Positions 22,514-35,803 of a DNA stretch of 64,000 nucleotides are shown piece by piece; within the stretch, counting starts at the first letter, position 1, and every line of letters starts with the position of its first letter. Under the pieces are notes generated by a model, which saw only the letters and a list, made by a program, of their open reading frames with translations, made no database searches and was not told the origin of the DNA. Source of the stretch: Rotaria socialis. Its lineage: Eukaryota; Rotifera; Eurotatoria; Philodinida; Philodinidae. The stretch covers positions 46,018 to 110,017 of the forward strand of contig CAJNYU010000714.1 of NCBI GenBank assembly GCA_905331475.1, given 5' to 3'. The position numbers were made by a program, and so were the translations under genes.

Positions 22514-25500
22514 TTAACAATGTTCAGAAAAATAGTTCTCATCTTCACTCATATTCGGTGGAAATGTTCTTGTTTCATGAATAAGTCCGGATGGTGGCGA
22601 CATATTATCTTCTTTTTTATTTTCATCTACTTTATCATCAACTGTTGACATGGCCGTTGTTATTCCATTTCTTTCACCACTCATATCACCTGATTGATTA
22701 TCAACCTTGCCTTCAATATGTGATGGAGGATTAGTTAATGATTGTCTATTATTTGTTCTATTTGGTAGAACAATAACATCATTATCTGAACTAATGTTTG
22801 ACATTTGTTGCTCATTAAAACGGTGATGTTGTGTAAGTCGTTGTTGTTGAGCATAACGTGTTCGATCATCATCAACATCTTCATCATATTCACCATCTTC
22901 AGCAATTGGAGTTTGTTGTCGATGTGTCTCCATATTGTTTCCACTATATGGCTGAAATATAGTTGGATTACGTAAATCCATTCGTCGATTATATCGACTT
23001 GCCGATGAATGCACTGTATCATCTTGACCATATTCTTGTAATTCGTAAACGCTATGTAACGTCGATTGATTATCATATGGACCAAAACGAACTGAACGTA
23101 TACCAGATACCGATGATGCACCATCATTAAACGCATTTCCACCTTCTGGTCGTGTACCGTCTGGTCGAATATTTTTTTTAGCTGGTGCCGAACGTTGTCG
23201 GCGAAATTTTTTACTTATTGATGTTGGAACAACTTCAACTTGAATAATAGTGCGTGGTAATGCAATCTTCTTTGTTTCAGGTAATAGAAGTGCCATCGCA
23301 CCAAGAATCAAAGATAATATACCGTAGATAAGACGAGACATTGTATTATTCAATCCAGCCTTAAATAACATGAACAAAAATACGTTATTAATAATAGAGA
23401 TCTTTCTTGCCATCAATTACGTACTACGTGTTCTGAAGCTAATGCAATGCCAATTAATCGAAAAGCATAACAGATACCAAGTGTTGTACATCTATAAATA
23501 AAAGTTATTAAATTGTGTAGAATAATATTTTCGCTCATTTACCTTAAACCAGTTGGAAATATTTCACATGTATAAAGTAGAATAACAATAAAGCCTCCGC
23601 GTGAGGCAAATTTACCGACAAAATAAACAATTAACATTGGATTACGTAACTCTGTGTTATCTACACAATATCGTTTTGAATGAAAAATAATTCAAATGGC
23701 CGAGTTAAATTAAATTACCTGATTGAGCAGCCACTGAACCAAGTAAACAAACTTCAGCAATAAGAAAGAAACAAAATGTTGGCCAACGACGGCCCCATCT
23801 AAATGAAACGAAAGAACGAATTTAAATAAACAATAACGATCATATTTTATTTTTCATACTTATAAACCATTGGAAATGCAACAATGAATGAAGCAACTTG
23901 TATAAGATGTGTAAAGAAGTAATTGAGGAAAAAATGGTCTGTTAAATGTTTAACCAACTGCGGCGACTCAAGACTATATTCTGTTAATGAACTAACAAGC
24001 CTAGAAAAAATCGAAGAATTAATTAGAAATTCTTTTTTTCCGAAAAAAGATAATTATATACATACCAAAGACCACACATAACGAGTAGATAAATAGTTAA
24101 TATTGATGAATGAAGATAATCAGTTGGATAAAATGTTGATAATGTTGGATAATAGTGATGGCCAGTTAGTACTTGTAAAATACGTTGTGATAAACTATTT
24201 TTCTTATTTGTTGTTGCTTGTAAATCAACCATATCAAAATCAGGATATTTTGAACCCAACAATTGGATATCCTCTACAAGGGAAAAACACGGTATTGTTG
24301 ACAAATAAAAATTAGGAGAAAAACAGCACAAACCAAGTCGGAGTAATGGTTGAAAATCACATTGAATTCCTTTTGAACGTTTACCGCGAAGAAAATCACG
24401 TGCTCCACCAAATAAATCTTCAAAAACTACACCATTAAACCGGGCAACTTTGGTTAATGATAATACTGCTGTAACATAATCTTTTTGGGTTGTATACCAA
24501 AACATAGATTCTTCCGTAAACCTGATAAAATGTTTATGTTAAAATCAAAAAAGAAGCTGAAGCTATATTTTAATTCTTAGCAATGAGCTTTTTTATATGC
24601 GGAAGGCTATATTAGAAACACTTCAAAAAGGCAAGAGATAGTACGAAAAACTGATTACCTAGAATGAATCACAGAAACTAGTAGAATAGCTGCAACAATA
24701 TTCTTTCAGCTAGGAAACACATTTATCATATTCATATGAGCATACTTGAGTTTAAAATCTCTAGAAATATATTGAGCGATTCTACGAAAGTTTCCAAACT
24801 GTAACATACAAAAAATTCATGTGGAATTACGTCTTTTAAAATATTGATATCCCAAAAGTAATGACAGTAGTAGAAAGAAAATTAATATAGTTTGTCGCAA
24901 ACTATTCGGTAAATTTTGTATAGGAATGTTCACAACTCATAGTAACAGAAACAAAATGGGTATTAATGTTTAGTGTTACATTCAAAAACCAGAAAATATA
25001 TTAATCGAAAGTAAGATTTTCTTTTTTGGAATTTTCAAGCTGCATATGAAAATTTTTTTACAGAGCAATGATCATCAACATAAAATAAAAATGATCTTTT
25101 TTTATTAGGACACAGAGACAAAACTTCTTCGCTGTCAAAATAATTGAGAATTTTCAAAACCTTCATTTGTGAAAATGATGAACTGCATGAAAATCATGCC
25201 ATGCAGCTGAATACAATTGCACCGAAATCATGCTAATAAAAGCGTTAAAGTTTCGCGAGAGCAGCGGTATGAAAAATTATAGGCTAGCAATGGCATAGTT
25301 ATTTTATTTTTGCCTTAATCACCTGCGAACCCACTGGTACTAGCTTACTGGTATTTCGTGTAAAATTTAGATTCATGACGCTTCGAGGAACGCGATAAAT
25401 TCTTCGGGCGCTCATTTTAAGCTAAACCCAGATTGAAGCGACAACTATTCAAAGTAGTATATCCAATACTATTTTTGGTGCGAAAATCAGCATACACGAT

Positions 25501-28500
25501 TCTTCTGTTCCTTACATATAAACTTCCGGAATAATCACTTCTCAGCATGTGGTTCTAAAAGAAATAGTGTTTCATTATAGATTTCCGTTAAAGTCATCGA
25601 CGAAAAAGTATGCTTACTACAAAAAAGAATAGAAGATGATTCCATTCAAACTCATGGATAAATAGAATGACTCAAGAATTAACTGAAGAAATCAACCTGA
25701 TACAATGACTTTGATTTTATCTGCAAAAGAAACAAAGTCACTGTATCAGAAGTGATGATACTAATCGAATTTTCCCATAGAAACTCTGAAATTAATCATT
25801 TAAATGTAACTCTTTTTTTTCATTTTCTTTTGTTGTATGGGTAGACATCCGTTTATGCTTCATCTATAAGATCTTCTAGTTTTTCTATTCCATTGGTAAA
25901 ACATAGATGATATAAAATATTTTCAATTAACAATAATAGAGGATAAAATCAATTGATTTTATTTAGTTGAAACTCAAACTGATTTAATATATTGAAAACT
26001 TCATATAAATTTTCATTTTCGAATTCGATGGATTATATTCAAAATTTATACTTTCAGTACAGAAAAAGAAATTAATCAATTCATTCAAGCATTATATGTC
26101 ATTGCTTAGAGAGAGTGTACATGTCACATCATATTATTTTTGTTTGAATAGGATATCAATAGATGCTATTGTCATGATAGTATCGTTGTCCACTATAGAT
26201 ATATTACTATTGACTCTGCGTATCATGTGAAAATTTCTATTACGAGATGAAATACAAAACAAAATGACTTTATTTCTTCAATACAAACTAACCAATAAAG
26301 AACGGCAGTAATGACCAATGGTATTGAAACAACCCCTTGCAAAATTTTCCAATTGCTTATAGCAAAGGCTAGACAGGGAATAATTAAATCAAATATGAAT
26401 ACTGCACCAGTTAATGATAGAGCATAAATTGCTCGAGATTCAGTTGGAAACTAAAAGTTAAAAAGAATTACTAGAAACAATCGATGATAAAAATAGCTAT
26501 AGTTTATTTACCATTTCAATAACAAAAGGTACGGTAATTACTTGTACAGCACCAATAGCCATGCCAACGAAAAGAATAAAGAAAACATAAGAAATATAAT
26601 CTTCACTAAGAAGTTGAAATATTGATAGAGCACATGCTGTCCACATTGAGCCTTTGAATAAAACGACGAGAGTAAAAATAAAAATAAATGAATATTTTTT
26701 TTATCTATTTTTACCAATTAAAATCATTTTTCTTCCACTATGATCAGCAATATAGCCAAATATAAGACCTCCAAGAGTCAAACCAATCAGATAGACAATA
26801 TGTGGTATTTTCATACGCATTGGACTACAGAAGATATTGAACTGCAAAGATTCAATAGAAAGATTTAGTAAAAAGAAAAACAAAATGAACTCCTCATATC
26901 TGAGAGTTTAATTTATTTCTAGCAATGAGTTTATTTTGTACTAACATAACCAAAACATTAACTATATTCGAATCAAAATTTTGAATATTAAATGTTTATA
27001 TCGTAAAAAAGAAATCGAGACTCTCATAATGTATTGTTTGTCGTCACAGTTCGAATTATATAAGAAAAAAGTATGTTTTGAAAATTTCCAAAAGAGTTTT
27101 ATGTACATTAAAATATTTAATACGATGCGAAGCAGAAGTATTTATGTAGTCCTGCGCGAGTTTTCTTTCTTTGTTCCTTTTTTTAAACTCGACGTCCAGA
27201 TCATATATTGCTAATTTGTGACGCAATGATCTAGACAACCGAACATCAGAAAAAACTGGTTAAAACGTGAAGTGAAAGAATCGAGATAATAGATGTACTA
27301 TTTTTTTCAAAAAACTTTATAGCTACTTCCGTTGACTCGTAAATTGATNACTCGACGTCCAGATCATATATTGCTAATTTGTGACGCAATGATCTAGACA
27401 ACCGAACATCAGAAAAAAAACTGGTTAAAACGTGAAGTGAAAGAATCGAGATAATAGATGTACTATTTTTTTCAAAGAACTTTATAGCTACTTCCGTTGA
27501 CTCGTAAATTGATGCTCGAAAAGAGGATTTTGATCAAATTTTATTTTGAGATAATTAAAACGAAAATGAAAACGCTAAAAGTTAAGTGCTTTTATATCAA
27601 CATTTATAAATGGATCCTATTCTAACACATCAAACATATAAATAATAAAGTAGAGTCCTCTATAGCAGATAATATGTACTTGTTTTCAAGATCGATCTCT
27701 AAGCTTTCAAAGAGTCTCTATCGATATCTCACTTGAAATGGCTTCTCTGATTCATTTACACTGCAGCATCACTTAATTCTTATTAATCATTATATTGACT
27801 TTATCTTTAAAAAAAAATATTATCATACATTATCTTTCTCAATTGCTAGCTCTTTTTTCTTAATTCTAGATCCTATTCGTCACGCTCACAACTAAAAAAA
27901 AAAAAAGAAATTCAAATATTATTTTTTTTAAAGTCACTAAACTTTCGACTTTTTTTCTTTCTCGACGTCCATATCAACTATTATCAAATTGTGACGCGAT
28001 GATCTCAAAAACGGAACATCAGAAAACACTCCTTTAAATGCGAAATAAAAGACTCGACTTCAAATATATACTATTTTTTCCCTAAAATTCTCTACGTGCT
28101 ACCGTTCGCTCCCAAATTTAGTTCCAAAAACACGATTTTGATCAAATCTATCTTTGAGATAATTAAAACGAAAATCCAAACCATATTATCAACAGCTATA
28201 AATAATTTTTTTCTAACTTGAGTGCGCATAAAAAATTCTCGTTAAGTAACGCGATGATCTCGAGAACCATAAATGATAGAGAACTCATTGAAACTGGAGA
28301 TGAAAGTATCAAGATCGAACTTGAGAAATCTTTTTTTCTAATTTTTAATCGGACGTTTCGATCGCCTAAAACTATCGTTCGAAAATGACGATTTTGAAAG
28401 GTTTTTATCGTTTCAGGCTTTTAAGATAATTAAATAAATGACGTCATGAACATATGTTATCCACTCTGGTCTTTTCATTTACAGCTGATCTAAGATAATG

Positions 28501-30691
28501 AATCATGAAGATAATGAATCGATCAATCGAAATCGATGTTTAAGAATGTATCGCTATGTAAGAATGGAGTTTTCTCAGTGATGAATTTCATTATGTCGAC
28601 ATAAAAAGTATTCAAGATTTCTCTGAATTGTTGAAGATCCGATTCGAGCTTCGCATCGCATTTCGCATTCGAGTGAAACTTGAATACCATCTAGTTTGAA
28701 TTACATTTTCCGTTCTATTGAAAATTGATGATAATCATCGTCTATTACTTTTCAATCTCGCGAGAATATTCTTTATTATAATTATATATATTGGCTGCCC
28801 TCTATTTAAAAACGATAAGAAAATAGAAGATAGTTTTTCTGAAATTTTTGACTTGTAAACACATAGTCCATAAATTGTCAGCGTCAAAGAATTAGAATAC
28901 TTCGATTATCATTACATGTTAAAAGCAACTGATATTTTAAATTGCACAGCTGTCAGTGAGCTAGGTAAGTTAGCCTGCATATGGCTTCTCGTTTCTTATT
29001 GTGTACTCAAAAAAAAAGTGAGTACACTATAGAATCGGTCAGTATGTCCGGCCGTTTACACGATAACTCCTGAAAGGCTGACCCGATTATCATGAAATTT
29101 TGTACATAGCATTATCTCATCAATATCTCAGTCGAGTTCGAAGATGAAAGCAATCTATCAAGAAATGGCTGAGTTATCGAAAAAATTGTCATTATTGACC
29201 AGACCATCCCTGAGGGAGGGTACAGAGATTTTTTGAAAAAAAAAAGGTTTTTTCTCAGAATTATTCACAACAATNTTTTTAACGCCGATTCCGAATCTGA
29301 TACTAGTTTTGAACTAAATCGTAGCTTTCTAACGAAACATCGCCTGAAAACGGTCCCAAAATGCACAAAAACTGCATCCAGAAACCAAAGTGCCTAGTTT
29401 CTCATGATAATTTTGTTGTTCAGACATTCTAGAATGACTCATATGTCCCATGTACTTTTTGCAGTACGCATAACTCTCGGATGAAACCTGAAGTTTCCAC
29501 ATTTTTTAGTCTATAATAGGCTTCATTATAAGATTTCTTTCTTTTTTGTTTTTGTTAAACAAACGTATCTTTTACTTACATCAGTTAATATACTTCGCCC
29601 ATATTCTAGGCTATGATTATATGTTGGGTCTATTTTATAGATTAATTTGTCATGGCTTGTTTCACTAATAATATTCGATGAGTTCAATCGTATTGCTTTT
29701 TTGTTTAGAGCTTCGGGCTGTTGAAATTTTGTATCAAATGATGTAGTATTGTTTGGATTTGAATTATTTAAATAAAGTGGTACACAATCATAAAATTTAG
29801 GCTTTAATACTAGATAGATATTCGATAGAGAAGTTGCTAGAAAAGCAAAATAACTGGTTCTTACACGCAAATTCAGGCATTTCTGTAAGCCATGCTACAA
29901 CGATGGCATAACCCAACGCCAAAATTATATAAGCACGTAACTGATGTTTGCCACATTTTCCTGTATATGTACTTTTCAGAGCCTTATCATAGTCCCAACT
30001 TTTTTTAAATGTTTTAACACTGCGTAATGCTCGAGCCATAGCCAATGATATCGGACTAATTGTTGAAATTGTTGGCTCTGAAGAATAAAAACAAAAATTA
30101 AATCATTGATTGAATTTAAGAAACTGTACATAGACACACCAGTCATACTCTAACAAGTCGTATCATTATTAGTTAGAACTTCCAAAAGACCTCTCGGCGT
30201 TCTTTATCATAGTTATCGTTAAAACACGAAACTGTTCTACAGAGCTACTGATGAATATTATAAGCGCGACATATATTGCATGTCGAAGAAACTAGATCTT
30301 GTAATCAAACAAGAGTCAGATCATTTCTGTTGTGAAATTATGACAACTAGATTTATGACTTGTGTCACATTCAACTTTGTCTTTCTACTATACAAATGTT
30401 GTTATTAGCTGGTTACTTTGTTGAACAAAAACAAAAACCAATAAAAACTCCACATACATATGCATACATAAATCGTTCTTTATCGTGCAAAATGCGTTTA
30501 AAATATAAAAAAGATTATTTAGTTGCACTACACTACTCCAACATGCACAGCACACAATTATCTTACTAACCATAGTCCAAATCTGATTCAGCAAAACTGG
30601 ATGTTCGTTGTGTATAATATTGCTGATGATAATGATCATCAGGTATAGAAAATGTCACAGAACTTTTTCGACGGCGAGGTTCGACAATCAT
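22514..30691 (-). CDS. SLC22-like organic ion transporter (major facilitator superfamily)
   Basis: Thirteen exons in coding order: 30691-30571, 30077-29865, 29836-29580, 26841-26715, 26651-26512, 26450-26293, 24521-24334, 24273-24066, 24000-23860, 23798-23719, 23660-23543, 23491-23428 and 23359-22514, giving 886 residues. TM1 (LRAYIILALGYAIVVAWL) is followed by a large extracellular loop with N-glycosylation sequons, as in OCT/OAT carriers. MFS motif A reads GYIADHSGRK, and the core closes with LLPETKKIALPRTI, typical of SLC22. These carriers move organic cations, anions or carnitine across the plasma membrane; the substrate cannot be told. The tail of about 270 residues is hydrophilic, Asp/Gln/Asn-rich and much longer than in mammalian members. 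Intron 2 would be only 28 nt, and intron 3 is 2.7 kb with repeats. Confidence 0.85.
24522..26292 (-). other. Long intron of the SLC22-like gene
   Basis: This 1.8-kb intron lies between the exon ending VLYW and the exon starting FTEESMFWY. No gene or bounded repeat was recognised in it. Confidence 0.6.
27187..27513. repeat. Near-identical 162/164-bp duplication joined at an N
   Basis: 27187-27348 and 27350-27513 both begin ACTCGACGTCCAGATC and end CTCGTAAATTGAT. They differ by two extra A in a run and one A/G change. A single N at 27349 sits exactly at the junction, which looks like unmerged overlapping contig ends. Confidence 0.85.
27961..28450. repeat. Diverged copies of the intron repeat
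   Basis: A copy starting CTCGACGTCC at 27961 keeps landmarks of the 27350 copy in order: gtgacgc-atgatct, aacatcagaaaa, ttgatcaaat, gagataattaaaacgaaaa. A weaker copy starts near 28247 (gcgatgatctcgagaacc) and ends near 28430 (taagataatta). Together they suggest an old tandem or recurrent-insertion family with a unit of roughly 230 bp. Confidence 0.6.
28990..29520. repeat. Probable interspersed repeat with leading hairpin
   Basis: A short perfect hairpin (GTGTACTC 29001-29008, GAGTACAC 29020-29027) precedes more GC-balanced, non-intron-like sequence (for example gtccggccgtttacacgata). This composition is unlike neighbouring AT-rich intron sequence. I could not identify ends or coding capacity. 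Confidence 0.4.
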
Positions 30692-33464
30692 TACGATTTT
30701 TCAATTAATATGTAGTTATTTTAATCTGTTTATGAATGAATATGGTCGAAAAAGAAATGGAAGGAGGAAAAAACGAATAGAGACAGTAAATAATAAGATA
30801 TTTATTCTACCACTATAATCTTCGTACTTAATAATATATCATCGTTATTGTTTTTGTTTATTTTTCGTTCGGGTCTCTCGACTTTTTCTTATTAATCGAT
30901 TTAGAGACTTGTACGTTTGCAATATTCTAATTGTTTTGATATTTTCTATTAAAGAGCGTAGAAACAGGTAACAATATGTAAGAATCGACCATTGCTGAAT
31001 AGAATGTTCGCCACTCGATATAGGTTCCGCAAAAAGAAGGCGACGGGTAACTACAACTATGGATAATTACCTCGAAGAAACATGAAGATCTATCGTTCTC
31101 CTGTTATTCTGCAGTTTTTTTTCTTTCTTTTTCTTTTCCTCTGTCTCAATTCTCGTTTTTCTTCTCTCTCCTAGCATTTTCTACGTTACATATCCTTTCG
31201 GAGAGGAAAAAGTCTCATGTAAATTGATTAGATGAGATGAATTTCTGAATAACAATGTTACTCTACTGAGTGAATAAAAATAAATTACTGAAAGACATCG
31301 GTGTTCGCATCATGATAAGGAATTCTAGAAGGAAAAAAACAGCAGCTAAAGTATCGCTTGATTGGCAAGTACCTCTTAACGGAACGATGAAAACAAACAG
31401 CTGCGTATTGAAAATAACTATAGTGATGGCTACCAATTGGCAGAAACTTCAACAGATTGAAGTGTCTTTTATGTAGATCACATCTATTTGTTGACAATCA
31501 GATCCAAATTTTTGTTTTTTTTTATTCTACTGCTAAATAATAGATATTCTCCTTTGTGAGAAATACACAATGAAAGCAATAGAAGAAGTATTTAAGAAAA
31601 ATAAGAATCGTCACAAAAAAATATAGAAAAACTCATGAAAACACTATTACTATTCTGCTCGATTATCATTGTAATCGCAATAAATATCAACAATCCAAAT
31701 AATATGACTTGATGTGACGCTGTGGAGATATCTATTGCTTAACATTATTACTCCGCACGAGGAGAGAAATTCTGTATCCCATCAGTCTTTTGTATGAATG
31801 GCCGCTGGCAGATCTAATAATATAGATATATGATTTTCTCCTTTGACGCATATTGTATATACGTATATCTATCTATACATGCATCTGTGTAGGGATTCTT
31901 ATTTACTAATACATGGATTTTTAGAAAATAATTAATCTCGCTAAAATGCTGACTATAATTTTTCGAACTGTCTATGAAATATGTTTTTGAAAACAATTTC
32001 AAAAAAGAACACAATCTTTTAGTATGTTAATCATTCATGTTAATTATGCAAAGACTTTGTATTTCTATTTAGTCAACTACATTGAGTGGTGCATTGTATG
32101 CCTTTTCTTTATACGATTCACTGCTACGACAAATCAATATATTATTTTTATGTTGTTGCTTTTCTATTGATGAATTATTTTGCGAGCACAAGTTTTTTCT
32201 TCTTGCTCTTTCTCTGATTGCTGTATTGTGTTTTCCTTACTGTCTTCTGCAACCATTGATAGGAAACATCTAAATCGGTCCCAATAACCATACGCCTCTA
32301 CACCACACAACTTTTCTTTCTTTTCTTCAATCCAAACTTACTTGTTATCTGTTGTTATTGAAGTAGCTCTATAAAAATCGAGCTACCTATCATAAAGAAA
32401 AAAGCTTAAAGAATCACGCTGTAAGTTTATGACCTATATTCGGCCTTCACTTGATCGTTTGGACAGTAGAAGAAACGAACAATATATACATGCATTCTAA
32501 TGGTGATAATTCTTTCTTTTCTTTCTTTTTCTCCTGGTCGTTCGCTAAACACATTCCGCTTTCCCTCATCATGACTCTCATCGAAAGTTAACATTCATCT
32601 TTGTATAAAGAAAGGGTGTGCATCAGCTATTTTCTTTTCTTTTCTTTTTCTTTTATATTTTCATTTTTGATTTTGTTTTTTTCATCGTTTCATCTACATA
32701 TATTAATGTACAGTATCAACCAATCAAATACAGCTATTATCTAGTTGAAATATATTTCACATAGATTCAAACACATCCACCCATACACACACACACGCAC
32801 ACAGAGCTTAAGATAACATTAAAAAGAAGCAAGCAACTCCACAACAAAGATGTACATTTAACTAACCTTTTCAATGTATATCAATTAAAAAATAGTCGGC
32901 ATAATATAGTTCATCATCTAGACTAAAATACGACTGTTTAGTTTAGGTTGTTTGGTTTTATTTTTAATAAGTTTATTTGTAAGAAGAAAAAAAAGAAAAC
33001 GCTGAAAAATTCTTCTCGAATGCCATATACATATACATATATATTTATATCCAGAAAAAGTCGAAATGAAAAAAAAACATCGAAACCAGTAAACATAAAG
33101 AAAAAGATAAAATACAAAGAGAATCTTTGAATATGTATTTATGCAAGTATATCATGCTGTATTTTTGTTTTTAATTATAGTCTGAATTAGTTTTGTTACT
33201 ATTTCAAATTTCTTCTTTTCCTATCTGCTCATATAAATCGCACCAAAAAAGAAAGAAGTATATCGATATGAATATCGTCAAATAAACAAAAGAAAAACCA
33301 AAAGACACTAATACAATAATTTAATAGGATATTCGTTTATTCACAAAAGAAAAAAAGGTAAATTGACCAGCACCAAAAGAAGAAATGAAATTTTTCAATA
33401 TTAGGAAACATCTAAAAATAAAAGAAAAATTATATGAATGATTTATTTTTGTTAGTAGTAATGA
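30692..33464. other. Intergenic, low complexity, no gene seen
   Basis: About 2.8 kb holding polypyrimidine tracts (CTTT runs near 32510-32530 and 32632-32660), a short CA repeat near 32785 and AT-rich filler. Short open frames (31270-31476, 32082-32273, 32948-33130) have no domain or splice partner. The left edge carries the promoter side of the SLC22-like gene. Confidence 0.5.
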
Positions 33465-34133
33465 TTATTTACAAGAAAATTGAAGTTCCGAAAATCGTTT
33501 TGCTAATTGATCTTGAGTAAATCGAACAAAACCTTCATATTGCTCTAGAAGAATGAAATTACATGTAATTATTTAACTATAAAAGACTATTTTGTACCAT
33601 TAAGCTTATTTGATAGAATTTGATCGTATTCTTCGCGTATTTGTTCTTCACGCTCTTTTAATAATCGAGCACAAATCATATTGACTTGTTTAATTGTTAA
33701 AAGATGTTGACTATTTGAGGATGAATGTCCAGGTAAATTATTTAATGATGTTGAATCAGTGGTATGATTATGTTCATCATTGAATAAATCTGATGATGTT
33801 GTTGCTTTTAATTGATGTCGTCGTTGAAGACGGCGCACTTCTTCTTTTATTCGTGTTAATAAAATATCTAATTTAAAAAAACAAATTTATGCATACAATA
33901 GAACTTTCTTTTCTCTACTTACCAGCTGTTATAACTGGTTGAACATCAGGAAATACTGATTGATTTCCGTATGACATTTCTGAATTCGTATCATTTGTTG
34001 ACGAAACAACGGTCACTGGAAAACAACGACGTTGACGTTTCGATGATGGTGTCCTTGATTCGTAAGGAGTCGAGTTAGTGTTAGAATCTCGATCATGTTC
34101 AAAAGAACGTTTTAATGCCATGCAGGAAGCCAT
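33465..34133 (-). CDS. AKIRIN: Akirin, nuclear transcription cofactor
   Basis: Three exons in coding order: 34133-33923, 33867-33598 and 33544-33465, giving 186 residues, the usual size. The N-terminus starts MASCMALKRSFEHD as in akirins, and residues about 30-37 (SSKRQRRC) form the conserved nuclear localisation signal. The second block reads ILLTRIKEEVRRLQRRHQL. The C-terminal signature is MICARLLKEREEQIREEYDQ followed by EQYEGFVRFTQDQLAKRF. Akirins are small nuclear proteins that bridge transcription factors (NF-kB/Relish, Twist) to SWI/SNF (BAF) remodelling complexes and support proteasome nuclear import. The central region is a low-complexity Ser/Thr/Asn linker. Both introns are 53-55 nt. 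Confidence 0.95.
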
Positions 34134-35803
34134 AAGAGACTTTTATTTTAATTACAAACAAAGAATAAATGGAAACTAAGGACAAACACAAAATCTAAAA
34201 ATTAACATATTTTTTTATTTATAAATATAGCAAATTATTGCAAGTGGTTACGTTGGTTGTATTACTCTCGAATGAGAGAGAATCAAACGAACTAAACTGA
34301 ACAAGAAAAAAAACATTGTGAAAGATTTTACACTTTATCGATTTACATTTTTTTACCAACGATGAGTAAACAATAATAGATGGCGCTTTCATTCATTAAT
34401 GAACATATCGGATAATATATATGTAGACATAGTTTTGGCAAATATAGGATACTATGAATTCTTGTGAACTATATTTTGTTTTATATTAATCTTTTTATAA
34501 AAAAAAAAGAAATAGTTTTTGTAGATATTATTTAATGATAGTCATTGTTGCCAATAAATTGAATAAAATCTATTGTATATACCAAAAGTGATTTTCGTTT
34601 AAATAATTGCACACGACTCTACTCTTAACAAAACAATCTAGCAGTCTTCTTGCATAGGATCGATAATGCCAGTATGATATCACTAATATACTTATACAGG
34701 AAGCATCATGCACTTTGTTAGACTTGTAGGCATCTAAATGAGTTGATCTAGATAAAATTTTTAGAGTAAGCACCGATTATTTTGTAGAATTTTCCGGCCA
34801 GCTTTCGACATACAACACAGAACAACAGAAATATACGGAGAAGTTATTCTTTAGATATTGATTGATTTCACAATCAAACAAAAATATAAAATACTTTTAC
34901 TCTCTGTTAGAAAGCTATTTTTATTACTACATGACATGAAATAAATATCTAGATAACAGATTACAAAAATTTTGTTTTCATTCTTTTAGTTCGATTTTCT
35001 CTTTCCATATGGCACTTGGATAGGAACTGATGTCATATTGCAGTGCACGATTCGCTCAAGAATGGAGTGAGAAAACATAAAAGACATGACTCTTTGTGTA
35101 ATCTGGAAGTTTCTTTCATATCATTTGGTTTTGAAAAATGTCCTTTTAGAAATGCTAGACAGTTTTATATGATTTTTTCCACGAAATACAAATTATTCTT
35201 GACTCAATTTAGTTGGTATTTTAATTTAAAATTGAGTGCATCGATAAGAAAAGTAATCTTTCGTTTCAGCTGCAACTAACCGAGTATTTAATGAATCATA
35301 TGCAAATGAATTCTTTTACTCTTCTTGTTGACTTACGAAATTATTATTCCAGGCCCAATATGAATTCGAAAGGCGAATTTCAGCTCGGCTGAATTTTTCT
35401 CATTAGTAAGAACTTATAATATATCTTTGTATTGAATGAAATTCCTATTATTTAAATATTTTTAACGATCTAAGCGTTAGTTTTATTTATTCGCGTTCAG
35501 CTAATCAAAAAAGAAAACAACCAAGATAATGCTAACAGAAGACAAAAAACCAGTAATGAAATAAAAGTTTCTAACAGTTTAAGTCGCTGAAGAAAAAGAC
35601 AAATAAACAGAGAAAAAGAAACAATGACAAGTAAACGATGATGAGAGACATGATGTAATCAACAATAACGAAATGCGTATGCATACAAATAGAAACTAGG
35701 ACTTTCCGTTGACATATGACATATGTAAATAATTTATAGGGAAGGAATGTTTATCAAGGATATTTGACGATCTATTCAAAGTTTTGACTCTTGTAAAAAT
35801 CGT
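34134..35803. other. Intergenic, no gene seen
   Basis: AT-rich stretch between the akirin start and the end of the endoplasmin gene. The small frames at 34570-34773 and 35043-35279 lack any recognisable feature. No bounded repeat was found. Confidence 0.5.

Larger units (their letters stand above)
26842..29579 (-). other. 2.7-kb intron of the SLC22-like gene, repeat-rich, with two N positions
   Basis: The intron joins SILTD to FNIFCSP. It contains the near-identical copies at 27187-27513, diverged relatives at 27961-28450, the repeat-like block at 28990-29520, and single ambiguous bases at 27349 and 29275. The ambiguous bases probably mark scaffold joins, so the real intron length is uncertain. 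Confidence 0.7.
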
